This document shows, piece by piece, positions 1-8,793 of a stretch of 64,000 nucleotides of DNA. The position numbers and the translations under genes were made by a program. Source of the stretch: Streptomyces glomeratus. GTDB lineage: Bacteria; Actinomycetota; Actinomycetes; Streptomycetales; Streptomycetaceae. The stretch spans positions 126,501 through 190,500 of the forward strand of contig NZ_JAKEEB010000005.1 in the NCBI RefSeq assembly GCF_021462825.1, read 5' to 3'. The notes under the pieces were generated by a model, which saw only the letters and a list, made by a program, of their open reading frames with translations, was not told the origin of the DNA and did no database searches. The first letter of the stretch is position 1. Every line of letters starts with the position of its first letter.

Positions 1-482
1 ATGCCCATCTGCACACGGCCTACGACACCCTCTCCTTCGATTCCCGCGTGCCCATGAACCCCGGGCGACTGCTGGACTTCCTGGACACCAGGCCGGAGGG
101 GCTCTACCGGATCAAGGGATATGTCGACTTCGGCGCCGCCGACCGGCGCAACCGGTACGCCGTGCACGCCGTCGGCCGGTTTCTGCGCTTCTACCCGGAG
201 CCGTGGAGCGCGGACGACGACCGGCTCACCCAACTCGTCCTCATCGGGTCCGGCATCGACACCGCCGCCCTCCGCGAGGAGCTCCAGGCGTGCGCGGACG
301 ACACCCCACACGCCGACGAGCGCGGCATGTGGGGCGTCCTTCGCTACGTCCAGGACAAGGACGGCGAGGCAACCGAGGTCCCCGGGGCAACCGAGATCGC
401 CGAGGTCGCCGATGTCCCTGAAGTCCCTGAGGTCGTCGACCCCTTCGGGGACCTCGATGACCTCGATGACCTCGCGCGCTGA
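1..482 (+). CDS. CobW-family GTPase/metallochaperone, C-terminal part (5' truncated by the window)
   Basis: The reading frame is open from the first complete codon at base 3, so the apparent ATG at 48 is internal and the true start lies left of the window. What remains matches the CobW C-terminal domain: HLHTAYDTLSFDSR, then the conserved segment around RPEGLYRIKGYV and a FYPEPW-type strand. The N-terminal GTPase domain is not in view. The last 35 or so residues are an acidic, repetitive tail rich in EV and DL pairs. CobW-type proteins are metal-binding GTPases that deliver Zn or Co to client enzymes; which metal applies here cannot be told. The stop is one base from the stop of the convergent topoisomerase gene, leaving no room for a separate terminator. 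Confidence 0.8.
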   Translation, partial: AHLHTAYDTLSFDSRVPMNPGRLLDFLDTRPEGLYRIKGYVDFGAADRRNRYAVHAVGRFLRFYPEPWSADDDRLTQLVLIGSGIDTAALREELQACADDTPHADERGMWGVLRYVQDKDGEATEVPGATEIAEVADVPEVPEVVDPFGDLDDLDDLAR

Positions 483-483
483 C

Positions 484-2940
484 CTACACCGGTCCCGCCA
501 CCACCGCGACCGTCTTGGGCAGTGACACACCCGAACCGTCACGCCGCGGGTCGATCTCGGGCAGCTCGGCCGGCATGCCGTTCTTCTGCGCGGCCCGGGC
601 CGGCATCGCACCCGCCCACGCCAGTGACAGGCAGTCCTCGCCCTTGAGGAACCGCTGGCAGCGGACACCGCCCGTGGCCCGGCCCTTGCGCGGGTACTGG
701 TCGAACGGGGTCAGCTTGGCGGTCGTCTGCACCGAGTCGTCGAGCGTGCCGCGCGAGCCCGCGACGGTGAAGACCACCGCATCGACCGCCGGGTCCACCG
801 CCGTGAAGGAGATGACCTTCGCGCCGTCCGTGAGCTTGATGCCCGCCATGCCTCCCGCCGGGCGGCCCTGCGGACGCACCTGGGACGCCTGGTAGCGCAG
901 CAGCTGCGCGTCGTCCGTGATGAAGACCAGATCCTCCTCGCCGGTGCGCAGCTCGGTCGCGCCGACGATCCGGTCACCCTCCTTGAGGGTGATGACCTCC
1001 AGCTCTTCCCTGTTCGCGGGGTAGTCGGGGACCACACGCTTGACGACGCCCTGCTCCGTACCGAGCGCGAGGCCGGGGGAGGACTCGTCCAGCGTCGTCA
1101 GGCAGACCACCGTCTCGTCCGGTGCCAGGGAGACGAACTCCGAGACCGGCGCGCCCCCGGACAGGCTCGGCCGCGTGGCCGTCTCGGGAAGCTGCGGCAG
1201 GTCGATCACGTTCAGCCGCAGCAGCCGGCCGGCGGACGTCACCGCGCCCACCTCGCCGCGGGCCGTCGCCGGCACCGCGGAGACGATCACGTCGTGCTTC
1301 GCGCGCCTGCCCTCGGTGTCCTCCGCGAACGGGTCGCCGTTCGCCGTGCGCGCCAGCAGGCCCGTGGACGACATCAGCACCCGGCACGGGGCGTCCTCGA
1401 CCTGCAGCGGGACCGTCGGGGCCGGGGCGCCGGAGGACTCCAGCAGCACCGTGCGCCGCTCCGTGCCGAACTTCTTGGCGACCGCGGCCAGTTCGGCCGA
1501 GACCAGCTTGCGCAGCTCCGCGTCCGACTCCAGGATCCGGGTCAGCTCCGCGATCTCGGCGTTGAGCCGCTCCTTCTCCGTCTCCAGTTCGATGCGGTCG
1601 TACTTGGTCAGACGGCGCAGCGGGGTGTCGAGGATGTACTGCGTCTGGATCTCACTCAGCGAGAAGCGCTCCATCAGGCGCTGCTTGGCCTGCGCGGAGT
1701 TGTCGCTGGACCGGATCAGGCGGATGACCTCGTCGATGTCCACCAGCGCCGTGAGCAGGCCCTCCACCAGATGCAGGCGGTCGCGCTTCTTGCCGCGGCG
1801 GAACTCCGAGCGGCGGCGGACCACCTCGAAGCGGTGGTCGAGGTAGACCTCCAGCAGCTCCTTCAGGCCCAGGGTGAGCGGCTGCCCGTCGACCAGCGCC
1901 ACGTTGTTGATGCCGAAGGACTCCTCCATGGGCGTCAGCTTGTAGAGCTGCTCCAGGACCGCCTCCGGCACGAAGCCGTTCTTGATCTCGATGACCAGGC
2001 GCAGACCGTGCTCGCGGTCGGTGAGGTCCTTCACGTCGGCGATGCCCTGGAGCTTCTTCGAGCCGACCAGGTCCTTGATCTTGCCGATCACCTTCTCCGG
2101 GCCGACCGTGAAGGGCAGCTCCGTGACGACGAGGCCCTTGCGGCGCGCGGTCACGTCCTCCACCGAGACCGTGGCGCGGATCTTGAAGGTGCCGCGGCCC
2201 GTCTCGTACGCGTCCCGGATGCCCGAGAGGCCCACGATGCGGCCGCCGGTCGGCAGGTCCGGTCCCGGGACGTGCTTCATCAGCGTGTCCAGGTCCGCGT
2301 TCGGGTGGCGGATCAGATGGCGGGCGGCCGCGATGACCTCGCCCAGGTTGTGCGGCGGCATGTTCGTGGCCATGCCGACCGCGATTCCCGAGGAGCCGTT
2401 CACCAGCAGGTTCGGGAAGGCGGCCGGGAGCGCCACCGGCTCCTGCTCCTGGCCGTCGTAGTTGGGCGTGAAGTCGACCGTGTCCTCGTCGATGGACTCG
2501 GTCATGAGGCCGGTCGCCTCGGCCATGCGGCACTCGGTGTACCGCATCGCGGCCGGCGGGTCGTCGTTGCCCAGCGAGCCGAAGTTGCCGTGGCCGTCGA
2601 CCAGGGGGACGCGCATCGAGAAGGGCTGGGCCATGCGCACCAGGGCGTCGTAGATCGACGCGTCGCCGTGCGGGTGCAGCTTGCCCATGACCTCGCCGAC
2701 GACGCGGGCGCACTTCACATAGCCGCGCTCGGGGCGCAGGCCCATCTCGTTCATCTGGTAGACGATCCGCCGGTGCACCGGCTTGAGGCCGTCGCGGGCG
2801 TCCGGCAGGGCCCTGGAGTAGATGACCGAGTACGCGTACTCGAGGAAGGAGCCCTGCATCTCGTCGACGACGTCGATGTCGAGGATCTTCTCCTCGTACG
2901 GATCGTCGGGCGGCGGGGTCTTCGTGCTGCGGCGGGCCAT
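484..2940 (-). CDS. parC: DNA topoisomerase (GyrA/ParC type) subunit A
   Basis: An 818-residue ATP-dependent type IIA topoisomerase breakage-reunion subunit. The start is set at MARRSTK because a good AAGGAG-type site lies just upstream; the longer open frame to 3174 has no family similarity. The winged-helix region holds [17 protein letters not shown] (from about residue 89), and the catalytic tyrosine is Tyr134 in AMRYTECRM. Beta-pinwheel repeats follow in the C-terminal half. No canonical GyrA box was seen, which fits a ParC-like or second GyrA-like role rather than the main gyrase. The position equivalent to E. coli GyrA Ser83 is Ala94. A partner ATPase subunit is not in the window. It is divergent from the M16 peptidase operon. 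ParC versus second GyrA cannot be settled from sequence alone. Confidence 0.9.
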   Translation of the reverse strand: MARRSTKTPPPDDPYEEKILDIDVVDEMQGSFLEYAYSVIYSRALPDARDGLKPVHRRIVYQMNEMGLRPERGYVKCARVVGEVMGKLHPHGDASIYDALVRMAQPFSMRVPLVDGHGNFGSLGNDDPPAAMRYTECRMAEATGLMTESIDEDTVDFTPNYDGQEQEPVALPAAFPNLLVNGSSGIAVGMATNMPPHNLGEVIAAARHLIRHPNADLDTLMKHVPGPDLPTGGRIVGLSGIRDAYETGRGTFKIRATVSVEDVTARRKGLVVTELPFTVGPEKVIGKIKDLVGSKKLQGIADVKDLTDREHGLRLVIEIKNGFVPEAVLEQLYKLTPMEESFGINNVALVDGQPLTLGLKELLEVYLDHRFEVVRRRSEFRRGKKRDRLHLVEGLLTALVDIDEVIRLIRSSDNSAQAKQRLMERFSLSEIQTQYILDTPLRRLTKYDRIELETEKERLNAEIAELTRILESDAELRKLVSAELAAVAKKFGTERRTVLLESSGAPAPTVPLQVEDAPCRVLMSSTGLLARTANGDPFAEDTEGRRAKHDVIVSAVPATARGEVGAVTSAGRLLRLNVIDLPQLPETATRPSLSGGAPVSEFVSLAPDETVVCLTTLDESSPGLALGTEQGVVKRVVPDYPANREELEVITLKEGDRIVGATELRTGEEDLVFITDDAQLLRYQASQVRPQGRPAGGMAGIKLTDGAKVISFTAVDPAVDAVVFTVAGSRGTLDDSVQTTAKLTPFDQYPRKGRATGGVRCQRFLKGEDCLSLAWAGAMPARAAQKNGMPAELPEIDPRRDGSGVSLPKTVAVVAGPV

Positions 2941-3148
2941 TGCTGCCGGCTCCTTCACAGTCTGTGCTGGGCATGAACGGAAGTCTGACGCCGACCATTG
3001 TGGACCGCCGCACCGACAACGTGGACCAGGACCCGTCCCCTGGGGGCCCGGCGCGGGGGACGCCCGTGCTTCCGAGCCGTCAACACCGTATGGTGTCCGC
3101 CACCCCCCGTAATCAGGGTCTCGCTCTCGGCGTACGCAGCCCGGGAAC

Positions 3149-3179
3149 TTGGCCACTCGTCCGCACGCTTGCATACAGT
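3149..3179 (+). promoter_or_regulatory. Candidate promoter of the M16 peptidase operon
   Basis: In the divergent gap between the topoisomerase and M16 genes, TTGGCC (3149-3154) and CATACA (3172-3177) are 17 bases apart, a spacing typical of HrdB-type promoters, and lie about 60 bases before the M16 start. The match is by eye; no transcription start is known. Confidence 0.35.
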
Positions 3180-3239
3180 GACAGGACCGGCGGGAAACCG
3201 CTGATTTCCGCGACAGTTTCCGCGATCGAAGGGACGTAC

Positions 3240-4616
3240 ATGCCCATGGGTCACACGGCCACAGCCGAGGCAGGCTCCGGGGGCCTGACAGCGACCGAGC
3301 ACCGCCTGGCCAACGGCTTGCGCGTGGTGCTCTCCGAGGACCACCTGACCCCGGTCGCGGCGGTGTGCCTCTGGTACGACGTCGGATCGCGTCACGAGGT
3401 CGAGGGCCGCACCGGCCTCGCCCACCTCTTCGAGCACCTGATGTTCCAGGGCTCGGGGCAGGTGAAGGGCAACGGCCACTTCGAACTGGTGCAGGGCGCG
3501 GGCGGCTCGCTGAACGGCACCACGAGCTTCGAGCGCACGAACTACTTCGAGACCATGCCGACCCACCAGTTGGAGCTCGCCCTCTGGCTGGAGGCCGACC
3601 GCATGGGCTCGCTGCTCGCCGCCCTCGACGACGAGTCCATGGAGAACCAGCGGGACGTCGTGAAGAACGAGCGCCGCCAGCGCTACGACAACGTTCCGTA
3701 CGGCACCGCGTTCGAAAAACTGACCGCGCTCGCCTACCCGGAGGGCCACCCCTACCACCACACGCCCATCGGCTCGATGGCGGACCTGGACGCGGCCACC
3801 CTGGAGGACGCGCGCGCCTTCTTCCGCACGTACTACGCGCCCAACAACGCCGTTCTGTCGGTCGTCGGCGACATCGACCCGAAGCAGACCCTCGCCTGGG
3901 TCGAGAAGTACTTCGGGTCGATTCCCTCCCACGACGGCAAGCCCGAGCCGCGCGACGGCTCGCTGCCCGACACCATCGGCGAGCAGCTGCGCGAGGTCGT
4001 CGAGGAGGAGGTCCCGGCGCGCGCCCTGATGGGCGCCTACCGGCTGCCGCAGGACGGCACGCGCGCGTGCGACGCGGCGGATCTGGCCCTCACCATCCTG
4101 GGCGGCGGCGAGTCCTCCCGGCTCTACAACCGGCTCGTCCGACGTGACCGCACCGCCGTCGCCGCCGGATTCGGCCTGCTCCGGCTCGCCGGAGCGCCCT
4201 CGCTGGGCTGGCTGGACGTGAAGGCCTCCGGCGACGTGGAGGTGCCCGTCATCGAGTCCGCCATCGACGAGGAGCTCGCCCGGTTCGCCGAGGAGGGCCC
4301 CACGGCCGAGGAAATGGAGCGTGCCCAGGCCCAGTTGGAGCGCGAGTGGCTCGACCGGCTCGGCACGGTCGCCGGCCGCGCCGACGAACTGTGCCGGTAC
4401 GCCGTGCTGTTCGGCGACCCGCAGCTCGCCCTGACCGCCGTGCGACGGGTGCTCGACGTGACCGCCGAGGAGGTGCGGGAGATCGCGAAGGCCCGCCTGC
4501 GCCCCGACAACCGCGCGGTGCTCGTGTACGAGCCGGTGGCGGCCGAGGCCGAGACCCCGGAAGCCGCCGAGACCACCGCCGAAGGCACCAGCAACGACGA
4601 GGAGTCGGCGAAGTGA
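3240..4616 (+). CDS. M16 family zinc metallopeptidase (catalytic subunit)
   Basis: A 458-residue M16B peptidase with the inverted zinc motif HLFEH at residues 62-66 and the expected downstream acidic region around [13 protein letters not shown]. The start at MPMGHT follows a GAAGGGA site; the upstream open frame is not coding in style. M16B enzymes work as pairs in which one subunit binds zinc and the other supplies substrate-binding Arg/Tyr residues; the next gene is the partner. No signal peptide is evident, so it is probably cytoplasmic. The C-terminal tail is rich in Glu, Ala and Thr. It overlaps the next start by GTGA, so the two are translationally coupled. Substrate unknown. Confidence 0.88.
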   Translation: MPMGHTATAEAGSGGLTATEHRLANGLRVVLSEDHLTPVAAVCLWYDVGSRHEVEGRTGLAHLFEHLMFQGSGQVKGNGHFELVQGAGGSLNGTTSFERTNYFETMPTHQLELALWLEADRMGSLLAALDDESMENQRDVVKNERRQRYDNVPYGTAFEKLTALAYPEGHPYHHTPIGSMADLDAATLEDARAFFRTYYAPNNAVLSVVGDIDPKQTLAWVEKYFGSIPSHDGKPEPRDGSLPDTIGEQLREVVEEEVPARALMGAYRLPQDGTRACDAADLALTILGGGESSRLYNRLVRRDRTAVAAGFGLLRLAGAPSLGWLDVKASGDVEVPVIESAIDEELARFAEEGPTAEEMERAQAQLEREWLDRLGTVAGRADELCRYAVLFGDPQLALTAVRRVLDVTAEEVREIAKARLRPDNRAVLVYEPVAAEAETPEAAETTAEGTSNDEESAK

Positions 4617-6001
4617 CCGAGCTCGCGACCATGGACTTCCACCCGCAGCCCCGGCCGGGCACGGCTCGGCCCTGGGCGTTCCCCGCGCCCGAACGCGGTG
4701 CCCTGGACAACGGCCTGACGGTGCTGCGCTGCCACCGCCCCGGCCAGCAGGTCGTCGCCGTCGAGGTGCTCCTCGACGCGCCCCTGGACGCCGAGCCGGC
4801 CGGCCTCGACGGCGTCGCCACGATCATGGCGCGTGCCTTCTCCGAGGGCACCGACAAGCACTCGGCCGAGGAGTTCGCCGCCGAGCTGGAGCGCTGCGGC
4901 GCCACCCTGGACTCGCACGCCGACCACCCCGGTGTGCGCCTGTCCCTCGAAGTGCCGGTCTCCCGCCTCCCGAGGGCGCTCGGACTGCTCGCCGACGCCC
5001 TGAGGTCACCGGCGTTCGACGCCGGTGAGGTCGAGCGCCTGGTGCGCAACCGCCTCGACGAGATCCCGCACGAGACCGCCAACCCGGCCCGCCGCGCCGC
5101 CAAGGAGCTCTCCAAGGAGCTGTTCCCGGCGTCCTCGCGGATGTCGCGCCCGCGCCAGGGCACCGAGGAGACGGTGGCGCACATCGACGCCGCGGCGGTC
5201 CGGGCCTTCTACGAACGGCATGTGCGGCCCTCGACGGCCACCGCCGTCGTGGTGGGCGACCTCACCGGCGTCGACCTCGACGCGCTTCTCGGCGAGACGC
5301 TCGGGGCCTGGACGGCGGCGCCCGCCAAGCCGCGTCCCGCGCCCCCGGTGACCGCCGACGACAGCGGCCGCGTGGTCATCGTCGACCGCCCCGGCGCCGT
5401 CCAGACGCAGCTGCTCATCGGGCGCGTGGGCGCCGACCGTCACGACCGGGTGTGGCCCGCACAGGTGCTCGGTACGTACTGCCTCGGCGGCACGCTCACC
5501 TCCCGCCTGGACCGCGTCCTGCGCGAGGAGAAGGGCTACACCTACGGTGTGCGGGCGTTCGGCCAGGTGCTGCGTTCCGCGCCCGACGGCACCGGCGCCG
5601 CGATGCTGGCCATCAGCGGTTCCGTCGACACGCCGAACACCGGCCCGGCGCTCGACGACCTCTGGAAGGTGCTGCGCACCCTCGCCGCCGAGGGGCTGAC
5701 GGACGCCGAGCGTGACGTCGCCGTGCAGAACCTGGTGGGTGTGGCACCGCTCAAGTTCGAGACCGCGGCAGCCGTCGCGAGCACCCTCGCCGACCAGGTC
5801 GAACAGCACCTGCCGGACGACTACCAGTCGACGCTGTATCAGAAGCTCGCCGAGACGGGCACGGTGGAGGCCACGGCCGCCGTCGTGAACGCCTTCCCGG
5901 TGGACCGTCTGGTGACCGTCCTGGTGGGCGACGCCGCGCAGATCGAGGAGCCCGTCAAGGCGCTCGGCATCGGTGAAGTCCGCGTCGTCCGGGCCGAGTA
6001 G
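4613..6001 (+). CDS. M16 family peptidase-like protein (non-catalytic partner)
   Basis: A 462-residue M16 protein starting at the GTG that overlaps the upstream stop. The N-terminal domain has the M16 fold pattern, but where the zinc motif should be it reads GVATIMARAFSEGT, so HxxEH is absent. The C-terminal half keeps the R/Y-type substrate-binding signature, EEKGYTYGVRAF. This matches the usual M16B pairing of one zinc subunit and one inactive subunit forming a clam-shell chamber. Its role would be to complete the active site of the upstream gene product. A strong hairpin follows 40 bases after the stop, closing the two-gene operon. Confidence 0.87.
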   Translation: MTELATMDFHPQPRPGTARPWAFPAPERGALDNGLTVLRCHRPGQQVVAVEVLLDAPLDAEPAGLDGVATIMARAFSEGTDKHSAEEFAAELERCGATLDSHADHPGVRLSLEVPVSRLPRALGLLADALRSPAFDAGEVERLVRNRLDEIPHETANPARRAAKELSKELFPASSRMSRPRQGTEETVAHIDAAAVRAFYERHVRPSTATAVVVGDLTGVDLDALLGETLGAWTAAPAKPRPAPPVTADDSGRVVIVDRPGAVQTQLLIGRVGADRHDRVWPAQVLGTYCLGGTLTSRLDRVLREEKGYTYGVRAFGQVLRSAPDGTGAAMLAISGSVDTPNTGPALDDLWKVLRTLAAEGLTDAERDVAVQNLVGVAPLKFETAAAVASTLADQVEQHLPDDYQSTLYQKLAETGTVEATAAVVNAFPVDRLVTVLVGDAAQIEEPVKALGIGEVRVVRAE

Positions 6002-6040
6002 GGACGCGTCGTACGCGTCCGGGGCGGCGACGTTCCGAAG

Positions 6041-6073
6041 GGGCCCTGGTGACGTCTTCCGCCACCAGGGCCC
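6041..6073 (+). terminator. Rho-independent-type terminator after the M16 operon
   Basis: A perfect 11-bp stem (GGGCCCTGGTG at 6041-6051 pairing with CACCAGGGCCC at 6063-6073) is followed by GTTCTTT. It sits just after the second M16 stop. Confidence 0.75.
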
Positions 6074-6244
6074 GTTCTTTCGGGCTCATTCGCGAGTTTG
6101 TCCGTATTGCCACAGAGGCTGCCGCTCTGCCCTGTGGGATGCGCTACAAACCCCCTGATCGGTTTGCCGAGCGAAACGGAGCGCTTCTAGCGTCTGTCGG
6201 GCTGTCCGTCAGGCAGTGCGCCGCACCCGCGGCACCGGACAGCC

Positions 6245-6410
6245 ATCGCCGAGTCCCCGTACGGCGCGAGCCAGGGGAGCCGGGGACCCACCTTGCCCTC
6301 GCGCCTTCGCGGCCGGGGCTCATGCAGTCCCTGGGGTGAATCGGGCGTCAGCCCGTAGGAGACCTTCCTGCTCCGAACCCGTCAGCTAACCCGGTAGGCG
6401 AGAGGGAAGG
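6245..6410 (+). promoter_or_regulatory. c-di-AMP riboswitch (ydaO/yuaA class)
   Basis: The leader of the M23 gene carries the ordered conserved blocks of the ydaO riboswitch: GCCGAGTCC, GAGCCAGGGGAGCCGGGGA (6268-6286), CTGGGGTGAATCGGG (6331-6345), and CTCCGAACCCGTCAGCTAAC (6371-6390) then CCGGTAGGCGAG. It ends about 20 bases before the start codon, with a purine-rich GAGGGAAGGAAAGGA stretch able to act as the ribosome site. In this class c-di-AMP binding normally switches the gene off. In actinobacteria it is common upstream of cell-wall hydrolases. The boundaries are approximate. Confidence 0.9.
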
Positions 6411-6427
6411 AAAGGACCAGCCACTTC

Positions 6428-7180
6428 ATGGCGTTCACCTGCGCCACCGGGAAGCACCGCCGTCCGAGCCGCATGCGGCGTACGACCACGAACGCCGTGG
6501 GTGTCGCGGCGCTCACCACCACCGGCGTCATCGGCACCCTCGCCGCCCCGGCCTTCGCCGCCGGGCACGCCGTCGAGGAGACCGGACTGCTCCAGGCCGT
6601 CACCCTCGGCGACTCGGTCGCGGCGAAGATCGACGCCCAGGCCGCCGCCCAGAAGCAGGCCGCCGAGCAGAAGAAGGCCGCGGAGGCCGCGCGCAGGCAG
6701 GCCGCGGAGAAGGCGCGCAAGGAGCGCGAGGCCAAGGAGCGCGCCGCCCGCGAGGCCGAGCGCGAGCGCCTCAACGCGTATGTGGCGCCCGTCCTGCACT
6801 CCTATGTCTCCACCGGCTACAAGTCCGGCGGCTCGCTGTGGTCCTCCGGCGCCCACACCGGCATTGACTTCCACGCCGGTACGGGCACGCCCGTACACGC
6901 CGTGGGCTCGGGCACCGTCGTCGAGACCGGCTGGGGCGGCGCGTACGGCAACCAGATCGTCATCAAGATGAACGACGGCACCTACACGCAGTACGGTCAC
7001 CTGTCGTACATCGGTGTCTCGGTGGGCCAGAGTGTGACTCCCGGCCGGCAGATCGGCCTGTCCGGGGCCACCGGCAACACCACCGGGCCGCACCTCCACT
7101 TCGAGGCGCGCACGAGCCAGGAGTACGGCTCCGACATCGACCCCGTCGCCTACCTCAGGTCGCACGGCGTGAACGTCTGA
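6428..7180 (+). CDS. M23 family peptidoglycan endopeptidase, secreted
   Basis: A 250-residue protein. It has a basic N-terminus, a hydrophobic export segment (about residues 20-45 ending APAFAA), an Ala/Lys/Glu-rich coiled coil (about 75-115) and a C-terminal LytM/M23 domain. Zinc ligands are visible as HTGIDF (H and D) and the later HLHFE, with the internal YGHLS strand. M23 enzymes cut peptide cross-links in peptidoglycan. The coiled coil may keep the enzyme in check or tether it. The gene is preceded by a c-di-AMP riboswitch, linking wall hydrolysis to osmotic and potassium signalling. It stands alone between hairpins. Confidence 0.9.
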   Translation: MAFTCATGKHRRPSRMRRTTTNAVGVAALTTTGVIGTLAAPAFAAGHAVEETGLLQAVTLGDSVAAKIDAQAAAQKQAAEQKKAAEAARRQAAEKARKEREAKERAAREAERERLNAYVAPVLHSYVSTGYKSGGSLWSSGAHTGIDFHAGTGTPVHAVGSGTVVETGWGGAYGNQIVIKMNDGTYTQYGHLSYIGVSVGQSVTPGRQIGLSGATGNTTGPHLHFEARTSQEYGSDIDPVAYLRSHGVNV

Positions 7181-7232
7181 CCGCCGCACGGCGGCCGCCG
7201 GCCGCCGCCCGGCGTGCGGCGTGTTCGGATGT

Positions 7233-7262
7233 GATGACCCCGGCTCCTCGGCCGGGGTCATC
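7233..7262 (+). terminator. Terminator hairpin after the M23 gene
   Basis: GATGACCCCGGC (from 7233) and GCCGGGGTCATC (to 7262) form a 12-bp stem with a short loop. There is no long T run, as is usual in Streptomyces. Confidence 0.7.
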
Positions 7263-7400
7263 GCTGTGTCGAACTGTTGTCTGTCCAAAAAATATCCATG
7301 GATTCCGGCCCGCCGTCGGAAATTCGGCCCCGCTGCAATAGAGTCGACAGAACACACGTCAACCGTCGACGTTTCACGGGGTTTAAGGCGGAGGTCGGTC

Positions 7401-8099
7401 ATGCGTATTCCGGCGCACTCGGTATGCACGGCGATCCGTGATGACATCGTCGCGGGTGTCTACGAGCGCGGCAGCCGGCTCACCGAGGAGCTCCTCGCCC
7501 GCCGCTACGGCGTCTCTCGCGTCCCCGTGCGCGAGGCCCTGCGGACCCTGGAGGCCGAGGGCTTCGTCGTCACCCGCAGACACGCCGGCGCGTGTGTCGC
7601 GGAGCCCAGCGCGCAAGAGGCCGCCGACCTGCTCGAGATGCGGATGCTGCTGGAGCCGCTGGGGGCCGCCCGGGCCGCCCAGCGCCGCACCGAGGGCCAT
7701 CTCAAGGTGCTGCGCGGCCTGGTCAGGCTGGGACAGGAGCGTGCCAGGAGGGGTGCCGGCGAGGACCTGCGCTCTCTGGGCGGATGGTTCCACGAGACGC
7801 TGGCGCAGGCCTGCCGGAGCCCCGCGCTCACGTCGACGCTGGGCCAGCTGCGGCACAAGATCGCCTGGATGTACTCGGTCGAGATGCCGGCCAACCCCGT
7901 GGAGTCCTGGGCCGAGCACGGCGGCATCGTGGACGCCGTCGCACGCGGGGACAGTGAGCGGGCGCGCGCCCTCACGGCGCTGCACGTCGAGCGCGCGACG
8001 GCCGGGCACCGGCTGCGCCTTCCCGGCGCGGGCGGCGACCGCGCGGAGCGTGTGAGGACTTCGCAACATGCGGTAAACCTGTCGGCGGCCCGGCATTAA
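7401..8099 (+). CDS. GntR family transcriptional regulator (FCD subfamily)
   Basis: A 232-residue regulator. The winged helix-turn-helix occupies roughly residues 5-70 (RRYGVSRVPVREALRTLEAE contains the recognition helix). An all-helical FCD ligand-binding domain with LLEMRMLLEPLGAARAA and the later HGGIVDAVARGD segment fills the rest; the latter matches the FCD metal/acid-binding H. The start is the ATG after GGAGGTCGGTC; the longer frame from 7221 runs through the upstream terminator and is rejected. FCD regulators usually sense organic acids or sugar acids. No target operon adjoins it; the next gene, HPr, is convergent. Effector and targets unknown. Confidence 0.88.
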   Translation: MRIPAHSVCTAIRDDIVAGVYERGSRLTEELLARRYGVSRVPVREALRTLEAEGFVVTRRHAGACVAEPSAQEAADLLEMRMLLEPLGAARAAQRRTEGHLKVLRGLVRLGQERARRGAGEDLRSLGGWFHETLAQACRSPALTSTLGQLRHKIAWMYSVEMPANPVESWAEHGGIVDAVARGDSERARALTALHVERATAGHRLRLPGAGGDRAERVRTSQHAVNLSAARH

Positions 8100-8279
8100 C
8101 ACGGACGCCGTATACAAAGAGGGATATTCGGTGGAGCCTATTTCCTCCGCCCTCGTTCTCATGCGCACGGTGAAATCGGCGTGCGTGATTTCGGTGTGTC
8201 GCGCGTAATTCTCACGACGGTGCCGTATTTCTCGTGCGCGCCCGGAGCGAGGCGCAATTCGGTGGCGCCCAAAGATGGC

Positions 8280-8315
8280 GGAAGCCGCGTCCGCCCCGAG
8301 GGCGGCGCGGCTTCC
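8280..8315 (-). terminator. Terminator hairpin between the GntR and HPr genes
   Basis: GGAAGCCGCG and CGCGGCTTCC bracket an inner CCGCCC/GGGCGG pair, giving a near-perfect 16-bp stem. It lies 22 bases past the HPr stop and about 180 bases past the GntR stop, so it most likely ends the HPr transcript. Confidence 0.65.
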
Positions 8316-8336
8316 GTGACCGTGGTGTGCGAAGGG

Positions 8337-8618
8337 TCAGACCGTCTCGGGAAGCTCCTCGAGCCCCTCGGCGACCAGCTTGGCCAGGCGGTCCAGCGCG
8401 GCGTCCGCGCCTTCCGCGTCGGAGGCCAGGACGATCTCCTCGCCGCCCTGGGCGCCCAGGCCGAGAACCGCCAGCATGGACGCGGCGTTGACGGGGTTGC
8501 CGCCGGCCTTGGCGATGGTCACGGGGATCCCGGAGGCCGTGGCTGCCCGGACGAAGATGGAAGCGGGGCGGGCGTGGAGGCCCTCGGCCCAGCCGACGTT
8601 GACGCGGCGCTCAGCCAT
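8337..8618 (-). CDS. ptsH: Phosphocarrier protein HPr of the PTS
   Basis: A 93-residue protein matching HPr in length and layout. His15 in GLHARPAS is the phosphorylation site, and a serine at position 47 sits where regulatory Ser46 lies in Firmicutes (in Streptomyces the serine site is not known to be used the same way). HPr passes phosphate from Enzyme I to sugar-specific Enzyme II complexes in the cytoplasm. It stands as a single gene with a GAAGGG ribosome site and its own terminator. No Enzyme I or Enzyme II gene is in the window. Confidence 0.95.
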   Translation of the reverse strand: MAERRVNVGWAEGLHARPASIFVRAATASGIPVTIAKAGGNPVNAASMLAVLGLGAQGGEEIVLASDAEGADAALDRLAKLVAEGLEELPETV

Positions 8619-8793
8619 GTGTTGCTGCCCTTCAGGAGTTCAGGGTTGTCTAGACCAGTTTTCCATATGATGAAGCGTTCCCGGACCGGGTGGAAGCCCC
8701 CTCCCCGTGCGGGTCCGCATCCTGGACGGTGCCCGCTCGGTTCCCCCAGCCTGCCTCGCGCCGTTGTCGGACGCGAGCCGTACTCTGGGGCCC

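Noticed and set aside
1294..2976. Long plus-strand open frame (560 codons) opposite the topoisomerase gene
   Set aside because: It is antisense to a clear GyrA/ParC gene; high GC removes stops in shadow frames. The product is Arg/Leu/Val/His-rich with no domain.
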